From contig JAURLB010000020.1 in NCBI GenBank assembly GCA_030831445.1, forward strand, positions 1-6,485: 6,485 bases of DNA, given 5' to 3'. This DNA comes from Candidatus Nanopelagicales bacterium (GTDB lineage Bacteria > Actinomycetota > Actinomycetes > S36-B12 > UBA5976). The notes beneath the pieces are model-generated. The model ran no database searches and was not told where the DNA came from. It saw only the letters and a program-made list of their open reading frames with translations. Both the position numbers and the translations under genes were made by a program. Each line of letters starts with the position of its first letter. Position 1 is the first letter of the stretch. Below, in pieces: positions 1 through 5,417 of the stretch.

Positions 1-257
1 AAAACGAAGACTTAGATCCCCCAGCTCTTGTGCGCCAAAAAATGTCCAGCGATTTGCTTGGCCTAGCGTTCAGCGACGAGTGGTGCATTGCAGTTCGAAA
101 AGCGAAACCAACACAACTGCTGTTGTTGCACGAACTTGCCCACTTGGCTTGCGCCAATAAGGGCCACGGCGCAGAGTTCCAGCGGCAACTTGTGGAATAC
201 GTGCGTAAATACGTATCAATCACGCATGCAGCAGAGTTAGCGCAACTTCTAAAATAA
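1..257 (+). CDS. Putative HExxH zinc metallohydrolase, C-terminal part (5' end outside window)
   Basis: The reading frame is open from the left edge (codons from base 3 read N-E-D-L-D-P-P-A-L before the first GTG at 30) to the TAA at 255-257, so 30 is probably not the true start. HELAH at 129-143 is a HExxH zinc-binding motif: two His ligands and the catalytic Glu. A further His follows in GHGAEF (His codon 165-167), eight residues after the second, a likely third ligand. HELAH followed by HG-x-EF recalls the actinobacterial HEXXH putative metallohydrolases (TIGR04338-like); this is from memory, not a search. A SprT-like peptidase is the alternative. About 85 residues are visible, perhaps half the protein, with no membrane segment. 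The gene ends 4 nt from the convergent TM2 gene's stop. The substrate is unknown. Confidence 0.7.
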   Translation, partial: NEDLDPPALVRQKMSSDLLGLAFSDEWCIAVRKAKPTQLLLLHELAHLACANKGHGAEFQRQLVEYVRKYVSITHAAELAQLLK

Positions 258-261
258 ATGC

Positions 262-611
262 CTACGCAAGTGGCTTGCCATCAACGTCAGTCACGTTGCG
301 CATAGCAATCATGATGAGGTCTATGAGCGACCAAATGCCACAGCCACCTAGTGTGAGCAACTTGCCAATACCCAAACCCGTTTGACCAAGGTAGAAGCGG
401 TCAACACCAAGACCCCCAAGGAATAAACTCAGCAGCAACGTCGTTACATACTGACGCGAAGAAAACACGCCTGGAACAGTTGAAACAGCAACCGGATAAC
501 CCTGATCCTTGTGCTGCACCAAGGTTGAACTCTGAATCGTCCTGGTTTTTGCCATCTGAGCAAGTTCCTGGATGGAGAACAGCCTGTCTCCTGCCCCCAT
601 TAACTGCACAA
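262..611 (-). repeat. Coding repeat copy 1: GYF_2-TM2 module
   Basis: The 3' part of paralogue A matches 1665-2013 in the same orientation, about 86% identical over the last ~300 nt by eye. It also matches 4563-4913 more distantly. This is a domain-level duplication inside genes; no transposase or flanking short repeat was seen. Confidence 0.7.
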
Positions 612-1623
612 AGAACAAAGGTTCAGTCGTAACCAAAGTTGGAACATTCCCAGGAGGCGCAACGTAAGTCCCTGATGCTTCAGTTGAACCCTGATCAAAT
701 TCGCCACCAGCGAGTGCAGGTTTAGGTTTTACCAATTCAAGACTTTCGAACACCAATAGCAACGATCCGATGGGGATGATTAACCCAAACCCGAAATATC
801 GAATCGCATCAATGAGTTGATAGCCAGATCCAAAAAAATAATCAATAAACAAATAGAGTCCAGAGATCAAATGAAATGCCAACAACCCCGAAAAAACTCT
901 GAGAAGTATTGGTTGATTGCCCACCCGCAGGAATAGAAGTACTGAAACCACTACCACGGCGAGTAACACCAAATCAATTATGTAAATTTGGATTGGCAGA
1001 CGCTGATATAGAAGTTCCAACAGCGAATATGGAATATTGAAGAAAAAAACTGATTCAGGGATTCGAACTCCAGGGAAAAATGACCAAATAAAATTTCTTT
1101 CAAAACTTCGTTCCCAAACATCCGGATAGCGCCCACTTGCCACGATTCCGACTAGCGAAATAAGCGACCATCCCATACCAACAACAATTCCGGCAAGAGT
1201 TTTGCTGCTTAAACCAACGGTCGAATTTGCACTGCGACTCTTCACACTCCCTAGTACATCTTCTATTTTGCCCACCAATCGATTCCTTACGATGAGCGTG
1301 AGTCCAGCGACCAAAACAAGAACTAATAACTTGGATACAACAGTTAGTAAAACTGAAACTTGTTTTTCATAAGACACATAGACGCTGCTCGGAAAGCTGT
1401 CGTTTAATCGTTCACACAATCCTTTTTCATTTATTTGTGTTCCGTCCTGAATATACCCACGCTCATTTACATAGGCCTCTGCACCACTGACATCCTCGGC
1501 TTTGATGCCGTTCTCAATTAGACAGTACGCGGAACTAGTGCGAACTGACGGAATTAGTAGGACTGCCAATAATGCAATCAGCACTCCTACTGTCGTTATT
1601 CCTAAGGCAATACGTGCTTTCAT
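262..1623 (-). CDS. Multi-pass membrane protein with C-terminal GYF_2-like and TM2 domains (paralogue A)
   Basis: 453 residues from ATG 1623. I prefer this to the adjacent GTG at 1626 because AGGAGAG (1635-1629) is well spaced only for the ATG. Residues ~4-27 form an N-terminal membrane segment or signal anchor, followed by a ~60-residue polar, probably external, region with two Cys and a second hydrophobic stretch near 90-112. Four or so further membrane segments lie between ~140 and 300. A short Gly/Thr/Pro linker leads to a soluble ~54-residue domain (about 337-390: VQ-x-x-GAGDRLFS, ELAQMAK, STLVQHKD) resembling GYF_2. A TM2 domain follows (about 391-440), with LGGLGVDRFYLGQTG and IWSLIDL. 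TM2 proteins are two-helix hairpin membrane proteins of mostly unknown bacterial function. It lies 41 nt downstream of paralogue B and is probably in the same transcript. The N-terminal ~130 residues are absent from B. Confidence 0.85.
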   Translation of the reverse strand: MKARIALGITTVGVLIALLAVLLIPSVRTSSAYCLIENGIKAEDVSGAEAYVNERGYIQDGTQINEKGLCERLNDSFPSSVYVSYEKQVSVLLTVVSKLLVLVLVAGLTLIVRNRLVGKIEDVLGSVKSRSANSTVGLSSKTLAGIVVGMGWSLISLVGIVASGRYPDVWERSFERNFIWSFFPGVRIPESVFFFNIPYSLLELLYQRLPIQIYIIDLVLLAVVVVSVLLFLRVGNQPILLRVFSGLLAFHLISGLYLFIDYFFGSGYQLIDAIRYFGFGLIIPIGSLLLVFESLELVKPKPALAGGEFDQGSTEASGTYVAPPGNVPTLVTTEPLFFVQLMGAGDRLFSIQELAQMAKTRTIQSSTLVQHKDQGYPVAVSTVPGVFSSRQYVTTLLLSLFLGGLGVDRFYLGQTGLGIGKLLTLGGCGIWSLIDLIMIAMRNVTDVDGKPLA

Positions 1624-1628
1624 CACTT

Positions 1629-1635
1629 CTCTCCT
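1629..1635 (-). promoter_or_regulatory. Ribosome binding site deciding the start of paralogue A
   Basis: On the minus strand AGGAGAG is followed by AAGTG and then ATG at 1623. The GGAG core sits 7 nt from this ATG but only 4 nt from the upstream in-frame GTG at 1626, so ATG 1623 is the better start. Confidence 0.65.
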
Positions 1636-1664
1636 CTGCTTATCTGTGGAATAGCGAACAAAAA

Positions 1665-2013
1665 CTAGGCGAGTGGTTTGCCGTCGACATCGGTCACATT
1701 GCGCATAGCAATCATGATGAGGTCAATAAGCGACCAAATGCCACAACCACCGAGCGTGAGTAACTTCCCAATACCCAAACCTGTTTGACCTAAGTAGAAG
1801 CGGTCAACGCCAAGACCCCCAAGGAACAAACTCAAAAGCAACGTTGTCACGTACTGACGCGAGGAAAACACACCAGGAACGGTCGATGCTGCAACTGGAT
1901 AACTCTGATCCTTGTGTTGCACCAAAGTTGAACTCTGAATTGTCCTTGTTTTAGCCATCTGACCAAGTTCTAAGGCCGAGAAAAGCCGATCGCTTGCTCC
2001 AGGAATCTGAACA
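1665..2013 (-). repeat. Coding repeat copy 2: GYF_2-TM2 module
   Basis: The 3' part of paralogue B, partner of 262-611. About 40 of ~300 bases differ, and only three of these differences change an amino acid. Confidence 0.7.
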
Positions 2014-2705
2014 TAAAATTCTTGAGCGCCCGTGTTTACTCCAGTCGTAATTGGTTGGGTAGCACTCGCACCTCCACCGCTGAAAGGAGACTTACCTTGT
2101 GCTTCACCTTCGACTGGAGCAGACGTTTGAGTCTGAATTGGTGCACCTGTTGAACCAGATTGTGGGAAAAATGCAGGTGCTTGAGGGGTTGGCTTCCCAA
2201 CCCCTGTCTTAATCAACCCCGAGTTAACTGCAAGTAACGCCGCCACTGCTCCAGGAACAATCATTCCAACGATTGTGATCCGGAATGTATCAATAAGTCC
2301 AAAGTACTCACGATAATACTCATCGGTAATGAGCTCAATAAACGACAAAAACTGCACGAGAACATGAATTGCAGCAAGAAGGATCGCAATTTTTATAAAC
2401 ATGTCTCGGTTTGAAGACGCAATCACTCCAAGCAATGCTGTCACTCCCATTGCAAGAGTCAACAGATTCCATATTCCGAAATAACCAACTAGGTCGTGAT
2501 ACAAAACATTTGAAATCCATTCAGGAATTCCAATGAAAAGAACTTTGTTGATTGGGTTAACACCCTTAAACACATCTGCGAGAATCTGTGGTCCTGGCCA
2601 CTCCAGAGCCCTAACTATTACTGATATGAATGCCCAGCCGACCGCCACGAATAGCGGAATAGCGATCTTTGGATCTTGCTGCTTTGGTGGTGTCGAAAAC
2701 TCCAT
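1665..2705 (-). CDS. Multi-pass membrane protein with C-terminal GYF_2-like and TM2 domains (paralogue B)
   Basis: 346 residues from ATG 2705 (MEFSTPPKQQDP). The frame is open upstream to an ATG at 2777, but that would overlap the divergent gene, and AGGGGG (2714-2709) lies just before 2705. About four membrane segments occupy residues ~20-190. A long Pro/Gln/Ser/Thr-rich linker (~195-228) leads to a GYF_2-like domain (about 230-283, starting FYVQIPGASDRLFS) and a TM2 domain (about 284-333). The membrane region aligns loosely with the middle of paralogue A: GWAFIS against GWSLIS, a GIPEW/NIPYS loop, and LIDTFR against LIDAIR. The last ~95 residues differ from A at only three positions. It is the first gene of a two-gene minus-strand unit. 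Function unknown; a GYF_2-type domain usually suggests a protein-protein contact site, so a membrane scaffold or adaptor is plausible. Confidence 0.85.
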   Translation of the reverse strand: MEFSTPPKQQDPKIAIPLFVAVGWAFISVIVRALEWPGPQILADVFKGVNPINKVLFIGIPEWISNVLYHDLVGYFGIWNLLTLAMGVTALLGVIASSNRDMFIKIAILLAAIHVLVQFLSFIELITDEYYREYFGLIDTFRITIVGMIVPGAVAALLAVNSGLIKTGVGKPTPQAPAFFPQSGSTGAPIQTQTSAPVEGEAQGKSPFSGGGASATQPITTGVNTGAQEFYVQIPGASDRLFSALELGQMAKTRTIQSSTLVQHKDQSYPVAASTVPGVFSSRQYVTTLLLSLFLGGLGVDRFYLGQTGLGIGKLLTLGGCGIWSLIDLIMIAMRNVTDVDGKPLA

Positions 2706-2708
2706 AAT

Positions 2709-2714
2709 CCCCCT
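2709..2714 (-). promoter_or_regulatory. Ribosome binding site supporting start at 2705
   Basis: On the minus strand AGGGGG is followed by ATT and then ATG at 2705. Spacing is short but usable. It favours this start over the in-frame ATG at 2777, which has nothing similar. Confidence 0.5.
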
Positions 2715-2730
2715 GTATTGAACTGTCCCA

Positions 2731-2736
2731 AGAATA
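2731..2736 (-). promoter_or_regulatory. Possible -10 element for the TM2 gene pair
   Basis: TATTCT on the minus strand, about 25 nt upstream of ATG 2705 in the 70-bp divergent spacer. No good -35 lies at 16-18 bp; the nearest TTGAGA is only 14 bp away. This is a weak call. Confidence 0.25.
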
Positions 2737-2762
2737 CCCCACAACATGGTTCTCAAGTGCAC

Positions 2763-2768
2763 TAATGT
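2763..2768 (+). promoter_or_regulatory. Possible leaderless -10 element for the gene starting at 2776
   Basis: TAATGT fits the actinobacterial TAnnnT -10 pattern and lies exactly 7 nt before ATG 2776. Transcription would then begin at or next to the start codon. No Shine-Dalgarno sequence precedes that ATG, which fits a leaderless mRNA. The motif is short, so chance occurrence is a real alternative. Confidence 0.4.
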
Positions 2769-2775
2769 CTCAAAC

Positions 2776-3159
2776 ATGACTGACCAGCCACATCTTTCTC
2801 AGTTCAATGCAACCGACAAGGGAGCCAATCTGACCTTTGTTGGATACTCAGTCAATGATGTTGGAAACATTCTCAGAGATTTCTTTATGTTTGCCGGATT
2901 CACAATGGAATCCGGAACCCCTATGTCTGGTCTCTATACAACGGGATCGGCAGGAGGCCGCGCGCTACTTGGAGGCCTTGCAAATCGCAAAAAGTACAGC
3001 GTCAATGTTTGGGCCGATGCCACGTACACCTATGCACAAGTCGAATCAACGATGACTGGTGCATCTGGAAGTGTCATTGGTGTAGTCCGGGAGCGAAAAG
3101 GAAGAGACGAAATCAAAGGCCAGCTGCATATGTTCATGCAGCAGTTTGCAAAAAAGTAG
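2776..3159 (+). CDS. Unknown 127-residue soluble protein, likely N-terminal partner of the downstream PrsW protease
   Basis: Starts MTDQPHLSQ at ATG 2776. The frame is open back to an ATG at 2746, but the leaderless-type -10 and the divergent promoter region favour 2776. I recognise no named family. There is no membrane segment or signal peptide. It looks like a small alpha/beta domain: a helix-like stretch (VNDVGNILRDFFMFAGF), a Gly-rich turn (GSAGGRALLGG), a basic patch (ANRKKYSVNV), then strands and a final helix ending in MFMQQFAKK. The last codons, GCA-AAA-AAG before the TAG at 3157-3159, contain the A_AAA_AAG heptamer. A -1 shift there leads into the PrsW frame, which has no proper start of its own. 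The protein may therefore be made both alone and as the N-terminal domain of a 476-residue fusion. An 8-bp hairpin (2894-2915) lies inside the gene. Confidence 0.7.
   Translation: MTDQPHLSQFNATDKGANLTFVGYSVNDVGNILRDFFMFAGFTMESGTPMSGLYTTGSAGGRALLGGLANRKKYSVNVWADATYTYAQVESTMTGASGSVIGVVRERKGRDEIKGQLHMFMQQFAKK
3123..3142 (+). other. RNA hairpin directly upstream of the slippery heptamer
   Basis: GCTGCAT (3123-3129) pairs perfectly with ATGCAGC (3136-3142) around a 6-nt loop. It ends 7 nt before the A_AAA_AAG heptamer. There is no T-run behind it, so it is not a standard intrinsic terminator. Confidence 0.5.
3150..3156 (+). promoter_or_regulatory. Candidate -1 frameshift slippery site A_AAA_AAG
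   Basis: The heptamer A AAA AAG is in the correct phase of the 2776 gene (gcA AAA AAG TAG) and touches its stop codon. A -1 slip gives AAG-GTA-GAG and continues in the PrsW frame to 4205. This is the heptamer type used by Escherichia coli dnaX. The run of six As could also support transcriptional slippage (+1 A), or conceal a homopolymer error. Confidence 0.55.
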
Positions 3160-4205
3160 AGCAAGCAATCACCACAAGTCTTTACTCCGACGAAATAGTT
3201 CGGTTTCGTCTATCTACCTACGCAAAACGTAAAAATTATCAAAATGTTTCAGTGTTTTTCTTTGCTCCAGTAATTGCAACACAAATTGTTTGGGCTGTAT
3301 ACCACGAGCCTGTGTCGCTATTTCTAGCTTGCATACCTTTGTTCTACACAATTCCTATCTTCCTTGCGCTTGACCGTGTCGAACCTGAACCACGCATGGC
3401 AAAGATTTACGCATTCTTGTACGGTGCATTAGTTGCAACTTCAATTGCACTTGTTGTCAACGGAGTGGTTGGAGGACTATTTGGCGATTCAGCAGCAACA
3501 GTCCTCTCTGCGCCATTTGTGGAGGAGGGAATGAAGCTTTTAGGGATACTTTGGGCCTATCGGAGAAAACTTATCAATAGCCCCCTTGACGGCGTGGTGT
3601 ACGCGGCGATTATCGCGTTGGGGTTTGCTTCCGTCGAAAACATTTTGTACTTCTCCGTGGCAGCAAGTGATAACACGCTAAGCGCCACATTCATTTTGCG
3701 AGGGATACTGAGTCCATTTGCTCATCCCCTATTCACTATGTGGACTGGGGTTTTCCTTGGCAAAGCACTTCTCCTCCGTCGGCGAATCTCAAATTTTGTC
3801 GCAATGGGTCTAGCGATAAGCATTTGTCTGCATCTCGCATGGAATTTGACCGCAGTTCTCAGTGAAGTATCAGGTGCAATTCCATTGTTTTCATTTCCAC
3901 TGTTTATCGCATTGTTTGCGTACTCAATTTATTACATTTACAAACTTCGCAAAGATGAAGAAATAGAAATGATCAAGACGGCTTCAAGTGTTGCAGGTGA
4001 GTTTGGAATTCCTCGCGAAAAAGCAAATGTTTACGGTTATCTTCGCCATGCTTTGGAAGTGCGAAAAAATCTTGACCGTAAACAAAGGAAAATATTCGAC
4101 CAGCAAAGAGTTGCATTTTCTCGACTTGTGTCAATCAAAGCGACTCAACAGAAACCGTTTCAAAATGAAGTTGATCGCTTAGTTGCAACCATAAATTCGC
4201 TATAA
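3156..4205 (+). CDS. PrsW-family intramembrane protease, probably entered by -1 frameshift
   Basis: PrsW (MEROPS M82-type) proteases cut membrane proteins inside the bilayer; Bacillus subtilis PrsW cleaves the anti-sigma factor RsiW. Conserved residues are visible in order: APFVEEGMKLLG (EExxK, Glu codons 3522-3527, Lys 3534-3536), SVENILYF (Glu 3636-3638), AHPLFTMWTG (His 3723-3725) and LHLAWN (His 3831-3833). These lie within a run of hydrophobic segments from ~3252 to ~3950. A charged cytoplasmic tail of ~80 residues follows. No ATG, GTG or TTG occurs in frame between a TTG at 3009, deep inside the upstream gene, and a GTG at 3252. That GTG has no Shine-Dalgarno sequence and would start inside the first membrane segment. 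The 3156-3251 stretch reads like protein (YSDEIVRFRLSTYAKRKNYQ, basic before the membrane). The start given is the codon entered by a -1 slip; a stand-alone product would be 3252-4205, 317 residues. The substrate is unknown. Confidence 0.85.
   Translation, partial: VEQAITTSLYSDEIVRFRLSTYAKRKNYQNVSVFFFAPVIATQIVWAVYHEPVSLFLACIPLFYTIPIFLALDRVEPEPRMAKIYAFLYGALVATSIALVVNGVVGGLFGDSAATVLSAPFVEEGMKLLGILWAYRRKLINSPLDGVVYAAIIALGFASVENILYFSVAASDNTLSATFILRGILSPFAHPLFTMWTGVFLGKALLLRRRISNFVAMGLAISICLHLAWNLTAVLSEVSGAIPLFSFPLFIALFAYSIYYIYKLRKDEEIEMIKTASSVAGEFGIPREKANVYGYLRHALEVRKNLDRKQRKIFDQQRVAFSRLVSIKATQQKPFQNEVDRLVATINSL
3189..3210 (+). other. RNA hairpin downstream of the slippery heptamer
   Basis: GACGAAA (3189-3195) pairs perfectly with TTTCGTC (3204-3210) around an 8-nt loop, which a U-G pair could shorten. 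It begins 32 nt after the heptamer, farther than the usual 5-10 nt spacing of frameshift-stimulating structures, so its role is uncertain. Confidence 0.4.
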
Positions 4206-4212
4206 ATTCGTG

Positions 4213-4551
4213 TTACCAACGTTGAATATTCCACAACCACCACAGCAGACCAAGGAAAATGGCTAACCGATAACGCTGTCGTAGGAGATCACCAAGTTCA
4301 TTCACTAAATGCCCCGGGTAGATAATTCTGAAATCCTTTGATTTGTAAAGTAGATACCCTCTCTTTGCCACAAATAGGCCAAAGACAAAAGCAAGCAGCA
4401 CCACTGACACATTGAACTGATAAGCCTCATAGACATGACCTTTAGCAAGTGCTAGTACTGCACGAGACCCCCCGCAGAGGATGCATGGTTTACCCGTGAG
4501 CATCGCAAAGGGGCAATACCCCAGTTCATCTAAATGAGGTGCAATATCCAT
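4213..4551 (-). CDS. DUF2752-family small membrane protein
   Basis: 112 residues, starting MDIAPHLDELGYCPF. The family signature is CP-x(n)-TG-x-x-CP-x-CG-x-TR-A. Here it reads CPFAMLTGKPCILCGGSRA, keeping Cys13, Cys23 and Cys26, with Ile for the second Pro and Ser for Thr. One clear membrane segment follows (about 48-65), then a charged loop, then a Leu/Trp-rich hydrophobic end (about 95-108). Many family members have a membrane segment before the first CP; this one starts just before it, so the N-terminus is short. The three Cys could bind a metal or be redox-active; this is inference. The ATG is 11 nt after the stop of the upstream TM2 gene and has no recognisable Shine-Dalgarno sequence, which suggests reinitiation after that gene. 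It converges on PrsW with a 7-nt gap. DUF2752 genes often neighbour TM2 genes, as far as I recall. Confidence 0.8.
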   Translation of the reverse strand: MDIAPHLDELGYCPFAMLTGKPCILCGGSRAVLALAKGHVYEAYQFNVSVVLLAFVFGLFVAKRGYLLYKSKDFRIIYPGHLVNELGDLLRQRYRLAIFLGLLWWLWNIQRW

Positions 4552-4562
4552 TGCGACTGCAA

Positions 4563-5033
4563 TTATGCGAGTGGCTTGCCATCCACGTCAGCGATATTGC
4601 GCATTGCAATCAAAATGAAGTCAATAATCGCCCAAACACCGCAGCCACCGAAGGTGAGCAATTTCGCGATTCCCAAACCCGTCTGGCCCAAATAGAAGCG
4701 ATCAACACCAAGCGCACCCAGGAAGAAACTGAGCAACATGGCGGTAATCCATTCACGCGAAGAGAAGACACCAGAAACTGTTGAAGCTTGAACTGGGTAT
4801 GGAGAATCCTTGTGCTGCACAAGGGTCGATGGTTGGATTGCTCGAACTTTTGCCATTTGCATCAGTTCACCTACTGAAAACAGACGGTCGCCAGCACCCA
4901 TCATTTGAACAAAATACGTTGGCGTAGTTACATCCATCTGAACGAAACCGCCTCCCATCGCACCACCAGGGAAACCCTGTGGAGGCTGAAAATTTGGCTG
5001 TTGATTAAATGGGCTGGTTGGCTCGTTGGTCAT
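4563..5033 (-). CDS. Short GYF_2-like plus TM2 domain protein (paralogue D)
   Basis: 156 residues. The N-terminal ~35 residues are a Pro/Gln/Gly/Phe-rich disordered tail typical of actinobacterial TM2 and DUF4190 proteins. A GYF_2-like domain (about 40-93: YFVQMMGAGDRLFS, ELMQMAK, STLVQHKD) and a TM2 domain (about 94-143: LGALGVDRFYLGQTG, VWAIIDF) follow, with a short conserved tail ending DVDGKPLA. The domain pair is roughly 80% identical by eye to the C-termini of the two large paralogues upstream in the window, but no multi-pass N-terminal region is present. This is probably the minimal form of the family. It sits 37 nt downstream of the DUF4190 gene. No clear Shine-Dalgarno sequence precedes the ATG, but TAAAGT lies 7 nt before it, so it may have its own leaderless transcript. 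Confidence 0.88.
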   Translation of the reverse strand: MTNEPTSPFNQQPNFQPPQGFPGGAMGGGFVQMDVTTPTYFVQMMGAGDRLFSVGELMQMAKVRAIQPSTLVQHKDSPYPVQASTVSGVFSSREWITAMLLSFFLGALGVDRFYLGQTGLGIAKLLTFGGCGVWAIIDFILIAMRNIADVDGKPLA

Positions 5034-5040
5034 AATAGGT

Positions 5041-5046
5041 ACTTTA
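5041..5046 (-). promoter_or_regulatory. Possible leaderless -10 element for the short TM2 gene
   Basis: TAAAGT on the minus strand fits TAnnnT and is separated by exactly 7 nt (ACCTATT) from ATG 5033. No Shine-Dalgarno sequence is present. The geometry matches that upstream of ATG 2776. No convincing -35 was found. Confidence 0.4.
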
Positions 5047-5070
5047 CGACCTAGGTTAAGAAAAAACTAA

Positions 5071-5352
5071 TTAGTAGCCGCTGGTTGCAGCAGAAGCGAA
5101 AAAGACCATCCAAGTAAAGAGGATGCTTACAGCGCCGATCACGATGCCGGCAATCGCAAGACCTTTGCCGCCTTCATTTGTCTTATTTATTTGGCCAATG
5201 GCAACGATTCCCAAGATGATTCCAAGAATTCCACAGAAAAAACTGCACACCAATGCAGCAATCGCAAGACCATTTGTTTTTGCCTTTTGTGGAAAGCCAC
5301 CAAACTGCTGCCCTGGCTGACCCGGTTGTGGAAATTGTGGTTGATACGACAT
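5071..5352 (-). CDS. DUF4190-family small membrane protein
   Basis: 93 residues. A Pro/Gln/Gly-rich tail (about 1-22, SYQPQFPQPGQPGQQFGGF) leads into two membrane helices (about 27-52 and 63-88). The family pattern is LAIAALVCSFFCGILGIILG, then IVAIGQINKTNEGGKGLAIAGIVIGA. The polar connector with QINKT-x-E-GGKGLAIAG is characteristic of DUF4190. The role of the family is unknown; it commonly accompanies TM2, DUF2752 and other small envelope proteins. The start at ATG 5352 is supported by AGGGGGG (5363-5357) four nt upstream, and a promoter lies just upstream. It is probably the first gene of a unit with the short TM2 and DUF2752 genes, all on the minus strand with gaps of 37 and 11 nt. Confidence 0.88.
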   Translation of the reverse strand: MSYQPQFPQPGQPGQQFGGFPQKAKTNGLAIAALVCSFFCGILGIILGIVAIGQINKTNEGGKGLAIAGIVIGAVSILFTWMVFFASAATSGY

Positions 5353-5356
5353 GTTG

Positions 5357-5363
5357 CCCCCCT
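5357..5363 (-). promoter_or_regulatory. Ribosome binding site of the DUF4190 gene
   Basis: On the minus strand AGGGGGG is followed by CAAC and ATG 5352. It resembles the G-rich site before the large TM2 gene at 2714-2709 and differs from the GGAG-type sites elsewhere in the window. Confidence 0.55.
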
Positions 5364-5380
5364 GGTTGTTTCCTTAACAA

Positions 5381-5409
5381 TTTATACCACAGATGTCATA
5401 CCCCATCAA
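5381..5409 (-). promoter_or_regulatory. Promoter of the DUF4190-TM2-DUF2752 unit
   Basis: On the minus strand TTGATG (5409-5404) and TATAAA (5386-5381) are separated by 17 bp, matching a housekeeping sigma70/SigA-type promoter. The predicted start near 5374 leaves about a 22-nt leader with the ribosome site before ATG 5352. It lies in the 65-bp gap after the 48-residue gene, which otherwise holds nothing visible. Confidence 0.6.
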
Positions 5410-5417
5410 GGAAAGCC

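Noticed and set aside
262..2013. Transposon or insertion sequence origin for the repeated TM2 segments
   Set aside because: The similarity stops at domain borders, is mostly silent divergence, and no transposase, terminal inverted repeats or target duplications are visible.
2706..2777. N-terminal extension of paralogue B to ATG 2777
   Set aside because: The extra 24 residues cross the whole divergent promoter region and overlap the start of the opposite gene, whereas ATG 2705 has AGGGGG just upstream.
3009..3158. TTG 3009 as the PrsW start
   Set aside because: It would overlap the upstream gene by 150 nt. The translated stretch is rich in Cys, Trp and His (CHVHLC, WCIWKCHWC) and looks like an out-of-frame shadow.
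4610..4822. Alternative-frame open reading frames inside the TM2 genes (also 1572-1763, 4539-4784)
   Set aside because: Shadows of the TM2 coding repeats on the same or opposite strand; they recur at equivalent places only because the coding sequence is repeated.
5049..5056. ACCTAGGT palindrome as an operator
   Set aside because: Only 8 bp, not extended or repeated near other promoters in the window; too short to support an operator call.
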